DNA of 6,460 nucleotides. Origin: RGIG2945 sp045540355 (lineage in GTDB: Bacteria > Bacillota > Clostridia > Oscillospirales > Acutalibacteraceae). Made by a program: the position numbers and the translations under genes. The notes beneath the pieces were generated by a model. That model ran no database searches and was not told the origin of the DNA. It saw nothing but the letters and a program-made list of their open reading frames with translations. Each line of letters starts with the position of its first letter. Within the stretch, counting starts at the first letter, position 1. Positions 1 to 4,442 of this stretch are shown in pieces. The DNA is taken from the NCBI GenBank assembly GCA_045540355.1, contig JAZQHB010000055.1:1-6460 (forward strand). Reading direction: 5' to 3'.

Positions 1-35
1 TCTGAAGAATATCGTGCATATATTACCGCATTCAT
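1..35 (-). CDS. Large serine recombinase, N-terminal fragment (cut by window edge)
   Basis: Only the first 11 complete codons are present, reading MNAVIYARYSS. This is the typical first beta strand of the resolvase/invertase catalytic domain of clostridial large serine recombinases (TndX/TnpX-like, 'AVIYARYSS...'). In that motif the serine after the arginine-aromatic pair, S10 here, is the nucleophile that attacks DNA. Such enzymes excise and integrate mobile elements. The ATG at 33-35 has a good ribosome binding site (AAGGAAG at 43-49 on the minus strand, 7 bases away). A promoter of its own lies just upstream, beyond the terminator of the preceding operon. The rest of the gene lies to the left of the window, so length and the DNA-binding domains cannot be judged. 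The call rests on a short but characteristic motif plus the mobile-element context. Confidence 0.72.
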   Translation of the reverse strand, partial: MNAVIYARYSS

Positions 36-64
36 AAATTCACTTCCTTTCTTGGTATATACCT

Positions 65-93
65 TTTATATCATTAACTTTTTAATTGTACAA
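65..93 (-). promoter_or_regulatory. Promoter of the serine recombinase gene
   Basis: On the minus strand there is a -35-like TTGTAC (88-93), a 17-base spacer and a -10-like TATAAA (65-70). Transcription would start near 58, about 23 bases before the ATG. The -10 matches consensus at 5 of 6 positions, the -35 only at the first three. It sits between the terminator at 108-134 and the recombinase, so the recombinase can be expressed independently of the mobilization operon. Confidence 0.5.
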
Positions 94-103
94 ATGTGTG
101 ATA

Positions 104-134
104 CAAAACGGGCATCGCAATAAGCGACGCCCGT
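104..134 (-). terminator. Rho-independent terminator of the minus-strand mobilization operon
   Basis: Read on the minus strand, arm ACGGGCGTCGC, loop TTATT and arm GCGATGCCCGT form an 11-bp stem with a single G-U wobble, and a TTTT run follows directly. The stem is fully paired only in minus-strand RNA (plus-strand RNA has a C-A mismatch), which fits termination after the small protein gene ending at 144. It separates that operon from the recombinase promoter. Confidence 0.88.
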
Positions 135-143
135 TAATCAAAA

Positions 144-302
144 TTATTTATTTTCCTTGTTTTCAAGGTCCTTTTTCCATTGTTCAAATTCTCTTTGCCC
201 TTCTTCGCTTTCATAAAAAGCCATAAGGTCAGGCAACAAACAGCGAGCAAGTGCATCAATCTCGTGCTGTGGAATTTGAATTACATTGCTCTTGTTACTC
301 AC
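144..302 (-). CDS. Small 52-residue acidic protein of clostridial elements, function unknown
   Basis: The reading frame starts with GTG (300-302) and ends with TAA (144-146). AGGAG lies 9 bases before the GTG, and an in-frame stop lies a few codons upstream, so this is the only plausible start. The 52-residue product begins MSNKSNVIQIP, has a predicted helical middle (EIDALARCLLPDLMAFYES) and ends in a charged tail rich in E, K and N. It has no signal peptide or membrane segment. From memory, similar small proteins with an 'ALARCLLP...FYESEEG' core often precede large serine recombinases in clostridial elements; this could not be checked here. It lies 37 bases after parB and just before the operon terminator, so it is probably the last gene of the mobilization operon. 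A role as an accessory or regulator of the recombinase is only a guess. Confidence 0.75.
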   Translation of the reverse strand: MSNKSNVIQIPQHEIDALARCLLPDLMAFYESEEGQREFEQWKKDLENKENK

Positions 303-339
303 TGTTTCATTCTCCTTCCATCAAGATTTTTTATTTAAT

Positions 340-1185
340 TTATCGTTCCTGCTGCTTTTGCCTGCGTTTATAATGCGCTTCACAGAGCTTGACAATAGCA
401 TCTTCGATTTGCGATTTGGTATAGCTTTCGGGAAAGTATTTCCTTACACGCTCAGTCGGAATTTTAATCCGTTCCTTTTGATTTGCTTTTTCCTCCGACA
501 TAATCTCAAAGATTTTATCATCGTCAAGTAAGCCTTGCTGACTTAACTTTTTCATACGAACCGCCTGAGATAATGAAGGGGTGCAATCCTCACTCTCAAT
601 GGTCTGTATAAGGTCTTGTTGTTCAATGTCATTGAGGTATGAAAGCTCAACTGCCGGAGTAAAAGCAATTCGACCTTCATCCACATATTCTAAAAGCTTA
701 GGATGTAAGTTAGTAAGTCGTATGTATCTAAATACTTGGTCACGGCTTTCTTTCATTTGCTCACCGATTTCTGCAGCGGTGTCGTACTTTGTCGCAACTT
801 GCGACAAAGTTAAATCTGTCCTATGACCTTGTCTGCCCATAGCCTCCATCTTTAATTTGTAGGCGAAGGCTTTTTCGCTCGGTGAAATGTTCTCCCTGTG
901 CAGATTACTGTCAACAAGTGCTATTGCGGCATTATCTCTATCCATTTCAATAACAAAGGCAGGAACTTCTGTAAGTCCTGCCCGTTTGCTAGCAAATAAT
1001 CTGCGATGCCCTGAGATTATTTCGTATTTATCATTTTCCAAAGGTCTTGTTATTATAGGAGATAAAATACCGTGTTCTTTTACGCTATCCACCAATGTTT
1101 CCATTTCTTCATTATCTTTTACTTTATACGGATGATTTTCAAAAGGTTTTAATTTATCAACTTCTATATATGTAACATTTCTCAT
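340..1185 (-). CDS. ParB/RepB/Spo0J family DNA-binding protein
   Basis: This 281-residue protein has the two-part layout of ParB-like proteins. An N-terminal ParB/Srx-type nucleotide-binding domain (about 1-95) carries the SGHRR motif (58-62) and a DSNLHREN segment (92-99) followed by SPSEKA. A helix-turn-helix domain follows (about 124-160, LSQVATKY to QVFRYIRLT), then a basic C-terminal tail. Family members bind centromere-like parS sites and load or slide on DNA as CTP-dependent clamps. The usual GERR and ENxxR motifs are changed here to GHRR and SNLHR. No ParA partner is visible in the window, so classical partitioning is not shown. A role in element maintenance, relaxosome organisation or regulation is equally possible. 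The ATG overlaps the relaxase stop as ATGA, with AGGAG 8 bases upstream, which implies coupled translation. A perfect 25-base palindrome lies inside the gene at 786-810. Confidence 0.88.
   Translation of the reverse strand: MRNVTYIEVDKLKPFENHPYKVKDNEEMETLVDSVKEHGILSPIITRPLENDKYEIISGHRRLFASKRAGLTEVPAFVIEMDRDNAAIALVDSNLHRENISPSEKAFAYKLKMEAMGRQGHRTDLTLSQVATKYDTAAEIGEQMKESRDQVFRYIRLTNLHPKLLEYVDEGRIAFTPAVELSYLNDIEQQDLIQTIESEDCTPSLSQAVRMKKLSQQGLLDDDKIFEIMSEEKANQKERIKIPTERVRKYFPESYTKSQIEDAIVKLCEAHYKRRQKQQER
786..810. repeat. Perfect 12-bp inverted repeat with one central base, inside parB
   Basis: The arms ACTTTGTCGCAA (786-797) and TTGCGACAAAGT (799-810) are exact reverse complements around a single C at 798. 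It lies in the codons for the start of the ParB helix-turn-helix region (TLSQVATK). No U-run follows on the minus strand, so it is not an intrinsic terminator. The length and symmetry fit a binding site for a dimeric protein, or a 10-bp mRNA hairpin with a 5-base loop. Confidence 0.7.
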
Positions 1186-2561
1186 CGTGTTTTCTCCTTT
1201 TTCTTGTCTTTAATTTTGATATTGCTTTCCATACCTCGTTCAACATCAAGGAGCTGCTGTACTTTCGGTACAGTTTCCAAAGTAGCCTTAGCGATTTTGT
1301 CCTTATCCCCTATAGGCTTTATCTGTGCGGATATTCCTCTGATTTTTGATAAATACATTTCTTTGTCATTTGCGGTTTTTGCTCGCCTGCGTTTGTTATC
1401 CGTTTTCGAGCGTTCTTCCTCAAGCTCAGATATCTGCATTGCTAATTTGCTTATAAATGCTTCAAGCTCCGGCACGGTGTTAATGTTCTCATCGTGCAAG
1501 AGCCTGAATTGCTTTTGATATTGTTCGAGTTTTCTTAATTCCTGTCTTAGCTCCGGAGATAACGGCGGCGTGTAATTGGGTTTTGGTGTGCTTGGCTTCA
1601 AGAGTTCCAAGAACAAATAAAACAAAGCTTCGAGTGTACCCATATATTTCACTCGGTTTAATTGGTATTCGAGTTCTGCAAGAGGTTTCTGACGATATTT
1701 AGCTCTTGCTCTATTATGGACTTCGCTGAAACGACCATATGGAGCACGATTGCCCGTTAGGGCGATTCTTTCAATGATTTTGCTCTTTTTGTAATCGTCA
1801 CCCAATTTATCAAATCGTATAGCTCTTTCCCAAGTTGGTGCTTTAACGGAAGGATGATCTGTTAAATCTGACCTTGAAAATTCATAGCCTTTATTTTTCA
1901 TCAGATTGACAAATTCCATATAGTTAGCAGAATTTTTTATTGCATCGTCAACATCCTCACGGAGAATATCTCTACGGGTTTTACCGCCGTGCTTGTGTAC
2001 CCAATATGCGTTTTTCTCGGCATTATAAAATTTCGCACCTTCTATTACCGACTTCCCGTACTCCTTACATACTGTATCGGATATTTCTCTCAGGCGTATA
2101 TGGTCTGAAATATGGTTTTCAAATTTCATTCCTGTTTTGAAAGATACAGAATTTATGACAATGTGGTTATGTATGTTATCGGTGTTTAGGTGTGTTGTAA
2201 CAACAATCTCATAATCCTTGCCCCACATACGCCGTGCAGTTTCAAGTCCTATGTCGTGAGCCTCTTTAGGTGTAACTTCGCCTGACTTAAAACTCTGATA
2301 TCCGTGATATGCCACATTTCCGCCCGTTTTACCAAAACGGCGTTTTGTTATCATCATCTGTTCATAAGCTCGTACCGTTAAACAATTGATACTGCTTACA
2401 AACATTTTCATATCTGTTTTATCATCGTTTTCTGCGTATTTGAGTACGGCAGCCAAGTCATCATCAAGATACTTTGGATTAGTGGTCTTGTCTGGATTGT
2501 CTGCATATTTTATAACATCCCTTAACGAGCCTTTTATAGGCCAAAATCCCGTAGTTGCCAT
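1182..2561 (-). CDS. MobP-type relaxase (relaxase/mobilization nuclease)
   Basis: This is the 459-residue conjugative relaxase. It should nick one strand at oriT, stay covalently bound to the 5' end and lead the DNA into the recipient. The catalytic histidine motif is clear: H124-LNTDNI-H131-N-H133, which binds the metal ion. Candidate catalytic tyrosines lie in two similar N-terminal segments, VIKYADNPDKT (Y19) and VLKYAENDDKT (Y42); Y19 fits motif I better. The conserved stretch GGNVAYHGYQSF (80-91) is typical of a large clostridial relaxase family. Residues about 335-415 are charged and probably coiled coil, and the C-terminus is very lysine-rich. The ATG (2559-2561) shares one base with the mobC stop (TAATG), with GGAG 11 bases upstream inside mobC. 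The end overlaps parB by 4 bases. No primase or helicase domain is seen, so transfer would need a coupling protein and a secretion channel from elsewhere. Confidence 0.93.
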   Translation of the reverse strand: MATTGFWPIKGSLRDVIKYADNPDKTTNPKYLDDDLAAVLKYAENDDKTDMKMFVSSINCLTVRAYEQMMITKRRFGKTGGNVAYHGYQSFKSGEVTPKEAHDIGLETARRMWGKDYEIVVTTHLNTDNIHNHIVINSVSFKTGMKFENHISDHIRLREISDTVCKEYGKSVIEGAKFYNAEKNAYWVHKHGGKTRRDILREDVDDAIKNSANYMEFVNLMKNKGYEFSRSDLTDHPSVKAPTWERAIRFDKLGDDYKKSKIIERIALTGNRAPYGRFSEVHNRARAKYRQKPLAELEYQLNRVKYMGTLEALFYLFLELLKPSTPKPNYTPPLSPELRQELRKLEQYQKQFRLLHDENINTVPELEAFISKLAMQISELEEERSKTDNKRRRAKTANDKEMYLSKIRGISAQIKPIGDKDKIAKATLETVPKVQQLLDVERGMESNIKIKDKKKEKTR

Positions 2562-2860
2562 TATTCATCTATCTCCTTTCTTTCGGGGGTAAGTAGCTTT
2601 AACTGAATTTCATCAATCAAAGATAAAACTTTTTCTTCAAGTTCGGTACTGTAACCCTTATCAATCTGTTCATATAAATCACCGAGCTTGCCTGAAAACT
2701 CATAAAAGCTTTCCGGTAAGCGAGCCTTTGGTGAATAACCTAAAGCTCGTTTCCTTATATATTCTGAAATTGTCAAGCCGCATTTGTCGGCTTTGTTTTT
2801 TATGCGTATTTTTTCTTTTTCGGTAACACGCACATAAATTGAATTTGCTCTTTCTTTCAT
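2561..2860 (-). CDS. mobC: MobC-like mobilization protein (relaxosome accessory, ribbon-helix-helix type)
   Basis: This 99-residue protein resembles MobC-family relaxosome proteins. The N-terminal strand NSIYVRVT (6-13) is followed by two helices (EKEKIRIKNKADKCG and TISEYIRKRAL), the pattern of a ribbon-helix-helix DNA-binding domain. The C-terminal half is helical and acidic. Such proteins bind oriT, help melt it at nic and recruit the relaxase. The ATG at 2858-2860 is chosen because GGGAG lies 9 bases upstream. The longer frame starting with TTG at 2869 is unlikely because that TTG directly abuts the GGGAG. The stop overlaps the relaxase start by one base, and the inverted-repeat region proposed as oriT lies immediately upstream, as usual for mobC/relaxase pairs. 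Confidence 0.88.
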   Translation of the reverse strand: MKERANSIYVRVTEKEKIRIKNKADKCGLTISEYIRKRALGYSPKARLPESFYEFSGKLGDLYEQIDKGYSTELEEKVLSLIDEIQLKLLTPERKEIDE

Positions 2861-2894
2861 TAAAATCAACTCCCATTTAAAATGTAATTCTCAG

Positions 2895-2985
2895 GGGGAT
2901 TGGGGAACTCCCCAAAAGACAAAAGGCAGGATTTCCGTGAGGAAGTCCCGCCTTTTATGGAATTTGTGCAATACAAGTTCCCTGC
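2895..2985 (-). other. oriT: Candidate origin of transfer (oriT)
   Basis: This non-coding stretch between mobC and the next gene upstream contains three consecutive inverted repeats. The first is TTGGGGA/TCCCCAA (2900-2906 and 2909-2915). The second is a 16-base-arm hairpin at 2921-2956. The third is GGAATTTGT/ACAAGTTCC (2959-2967 and 2973-2981, one mismatch, 5-base spacer). The minus strand of the middle repeat reads AATCCTGCC. Its ATCCTG|C core matches the nic core of IncP-type (MobP) origins, apart from A in place of the pyrimidine before it. A cut would fall between 2927 and 2926 on the minus strand. Dense inverted repeats next to mobC and a relaxase are the usual oriT layout. The exact nic position is inference. 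Confidence 0.6.
2921..2956 (-). terminator. Long hairpin, possible terminator and/or oriT structure
   Basis: Arms AAAAGGCAGGATTTCC (2921-2936) and GGAAGTCCCGCCTTTT (2941-2956) pair over 16 positions around the loop GTGA. There is one wobble and one mismatch in RNA from either strand. Both arms end in a U-run in the corresponding RNA, so it could stop transcription in either direction, including after the gene ending at 3005. If it terminates, mobC and the relaxase would need a promoter between here and 2870, and I could not find a convincing one. Partial readthrough or a purely oriT function is therefore also possible. Confidence 0.5.
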
Positions 2986-3004
2986 TCGTTACAGTACCGG
3001 ACAG

Positions 3005-3304
3005 TTATTCTGCTCTTTGTATTGATTTAAGACGAATGTTGCCTCGTTTGCCCCTTTCATAGACAACTTCCACTCTTATCCCGAAGTCTATTTCGGGTAT
3101 TCCTAAATAGTTATCGGGTTGCTGAAAAGCGGTACACATAATCTTTCTACCATCGTCCAACTCGACATAGGCAATAGCGTTGCATTTTCTGCCCCATACT
3201 GCAAATTTCATCGTTCCTTTGAATGTGCCCTCAATCTCGTTAAACTCGTAACCCTCTCTGCTGAAGTTTGACATTGCAAACTGATTCTTAGATAAAATTC
3301 TCAT
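3005..3304 (-). CDS. Hypothetical 99-residue protein of the mobilization operon
   Basis: I do not recognise this family. The product is soluble with no signal peptide or membrane segment. The sequence alternates hydrophobic and charged residues in several predicted beta strands (GTFKGTMKFAVWG, CNAIAYVELDDGRKIMCTAF, IRVEVVYERG, NIRLKSIQ). That would fit a small all-beta, possibly OB-like fold, but no diagnostic residue proves nucleic-acid binding. The ATG (3302-3304) has GGAGG 9 bases upstream. It begins only 25 bases after the repA stop with no terminator between, so the two are probably co-transcribed. It ends just before the candidate oriT. A single-strand DNA or relaxosome accessory role would suit the position but is only inference. 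Confidence 0.8.
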   Translation of the reverse strand: MRILSKNQFAMSNFSREGYEFNEIEGTFKGTMKFAVWGRKCNAIAYVELDDGRKIMCTAFQQPDNYLGIPEIDFGIRVEVVYERGKRGNIRLKSIQRAE

Positions 3305-3329
3305 AATAAAAACCCTCCGTATTTTTAGT

Positions 3330-4169
3330 TTAGTTTCCGTAAAGGTCGTGATTAACCTTTGCCCGATAGTGGTTGTCTATGGTTGCCGATGCGTTATACA
3401 AGGCGGTAAGCAGATATGAGCGAATATTTCTGACATCTGTTGTATTCTCTTTCATACATTCTACAACATATTCGATATGCTCACAGTTTAATTTGAAAAG
3501 CCGTGAGCGAACTACCTCTCTTGGAAATTCACTTTTGCCTATTCGTACGGTTTCGCTTGTGCCGCATATAACATCGGTAATAAGCAGAACAATTTCCTCT
3601 GCCGATTCTTTGCCAACTTTTGTTATTAAGATGTCATATTCAAGCTGTTCTTTTATTCTTTGCCCTGTCGCATCGGCATCGTATCTGCTGATAGATAGAT
3701 TGGTATTACTAATATAATTATTATTTATATCAGTATTATTACCTACTGAAAAACCGCACTCTGTACTTCCGATATTCAGCACATCAGACTGCGGCAAATC
3801 CGCATTCAAGACTGCGGTATTTTCGCACTCTTCATAAAATTTAAGTACATAGAGCTTGGCAGGCTTACCGAAGCCTTGTTTTTTGCGGCGTAAAAGTGCA
3901 TAGTTTTCGAGCTCACAAAACAGCTTTGTTGCCTTGTCGTGTCCACATCCTAAAACCTCGCACACCTCCTCCAATGTAAAATAGATGTAAACACTTCCGT
4001 CATCATCGTGCCATCCGTTTTTTCTTGACAATTCCATACGCTCAAATAATAAGCTGTAAAGAATTTTTGCATCGGTAGATAAATTTTTGTACCGGGATTC
4101 AAACAAGACCTTTGGCACACGAACAAATTTGAAGCGTTTCGCCTCGTTGATTTTGAACATCCTGTTCAT
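3330..4169 (-). CDS. RepA_N-type replication initiator protein with DUF6017-like C-terminus
   Basis: This 279-residue protein matches the initiators common in clostridial conjugative elements. Residues about 13-110 form the RepA_N winged-helix domain: FVRVPKVLFE, LSTDAKILYSLLFERM, NGWHDDDGSVYIYFTLEEV and GFGKPAKLYVLKF are characteristic stretches. An asparagine/serine-rich linker follows (about 111-172). The C-terminal DUF6017-like part (about 173-275) includes the conserved run HIEYVVECMKENTTDVRNIR and ends ATIDNHYRAKVNHDL. RepA_N proteins start replication on low-copy plasmids. On integrated elements they are thought to allow replication of the excised circle. The ATG at 4167-4169 is preceded by AGGTG at 6 bases. 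The in-frame GTG 9 bases upstream lies inside that ribosome binding site and is probably not used. A terminator-like hairpin precedes the gene in its leader, so expression may be attenuated. Confidence 0.88.
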   Translation of the reverse strand: MNRMFKINEAKRFKFVRVPKVLFESRYKNLSTDAKILYSLLFERMELSRKNGWHDDDGSVYIYFTLEEVCEVLGCGHDKATKLFCELENYALLRRKKQGFGKPAKLYVLKFYEECENTAVLNADLPQSDVLNIGSTECGFSVGNNTDINNNYISNTNLSISRYDADATGQRIKEQLEYDILITKVGKESAEEIVLLITDVICGTSETVRIGKSEFPREVVRSRLFKLNCEHIEYVVECMKENTTDVRNIRSYLLTALYNASATIDNHYRAKVNHDLYGN

Positions 4170-4179
4170 CGGTTTCACC

Positions 4180-4230
4180 TCACTTTCGTTGCACGAAAAA
4201 AGCCGCCTGAAAAATCAGACGGCAGTTCAT
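4180..4230 (-). CDS. Possible 16-residue leader peptide upstream of repA
   Basis: An ATG (4228-4230) opens a short frame, MNCRLIFQAAFFVQRK, that ends in TGA at 4180-4182, next to the repA ribosome binding site. It spans the whole terminator-like hairpin of the leader. A ribosome translating it would melt the stem, as in translation-dependent attenuators. There is no clear Shine-Dalgarno sequence before the ATG, and a frame this short can arise by chance, so translation is doubtful. Confidence 0.2.
   Translation of the reverse strand: MNCRLIFQAAFFVQRK
4196..4223 (-). terminator. Intrinsic terminator in the repA leader (candidate attenuator)
   Basis: The minus strand reads GCCGTCTGA, then a short T-rich loop, then TCAGGCGGC: a 9-bp stem with one G-U wobble, followed by six T. 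The stem is fully paired only in minus-strand RNA. It lies between the repA promoter (-10 at 4264-4269) and the repA start (4169), with no other minus-strand gene upstream in the window. It would therefore cut most transcripts to about 60 bases unless antitermination occurs. Confidence 0.75.
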
Positions 4231-4263
4231 GCGTATTAAGAAAGGGCTTGTTTTACACTTTCT

Positions 4264-4293
4264 ATTATATAGAATATGAGGATTTTTTCTGAA
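4264..4293 (-). promoter_or_regulatory. Promoter of the repA-mobilization operon
   Basis: On the minus strand the -10 is a perfect TATAAT (4264-4269). TTCAGA at 4288-4293 is an acceptable -35 (4 of 6) with an 18-base spacer. Transcription would start near 4257, giving a leader of about 88 bases before repA that includes the terminator-like hairpin. The weak -35 may point to activation by a regulator. Confidence 0.55.
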
Positions 4294-4301
4294 AGGTAAG
4301 T

Positions 4302-4401
4302 ATTGCGAAACCGACTAAAAACGATAACCGCAACTTTCTCTAACCCCTTGAAATATAAAGGAAAATGTGATATAATAGCAATACAAGATGTATTTCGCAA
4401 T
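4302..4401. repeat. Pair of 9-bp inverted arms around the plus-strand promoter
   Basis: ATTGCGAAA (4302-4310) and TTTCGCAAT (4393-4401) are exact reverse complements 82 bases apart. The first lies just upstream of the minus-strand promoter. The second lies a few bases after the expected start of the plus-strand transcript. They could be two half-sites or two binding sites of one regulator acting on both divergent units. A 9-base match in a region this size can also occur by chance. Confidence 0.35.
4348..4376 (+). promoter_or_regulatory. Near-consensus sigma-A promoter of the DUF6076-sigma operon
   Basis: The -35 TTGAAA (4348-4353), a 17-base spacer and the -10 TATAAT (4371-4376) are close to the housekeeping consensus. 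A TG at 4368-4369 one base before the -10 makes it an extended -10 promoter. Transcription would begin near 4383, leaving an AT-rich leader of about 60 bases before the ATG at 4443. It is the best promoter in the window. Confidence 0.85.
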
Positions 4402-4442
4402 TATATTTTACAAAAATTTTTCATTTTTTTGAGGTGTTTGTT

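Noticed and set aside
286..531. Plus-strand open frame of 81 codons
   Set aside because: It lies antisense to the start of the small protein gene and the end of parB, has an unnaturally Phe/Leu-rich product and no convincing ribosome binding site.
581..1135. Two plus-strand open frames (581-826 and 887-1135)
   Set aside because: Both are complementary-strand shadows of the parB-like gene, with Ser/Leu-rich low-complexity products.
1204..2592. Plus-strand open frames at 1204-1518, 1940-2140 and 2386-2592
   Set aside because: All lie inside the well-supported relaxase gene on the other strand and resemble no protein family.
2870..2960. A promoter for mobC just upstream of it
   Set aside because: No -10/-35 pair with acceptable match and spacing was found on the minus strand, so none is annotated.
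3373..3717. Plus-strand open frame of 114 codons
   Set aside because: It is antisense to the conserved C-terminal domain of the RepA-type initiator and has no supporting signals.
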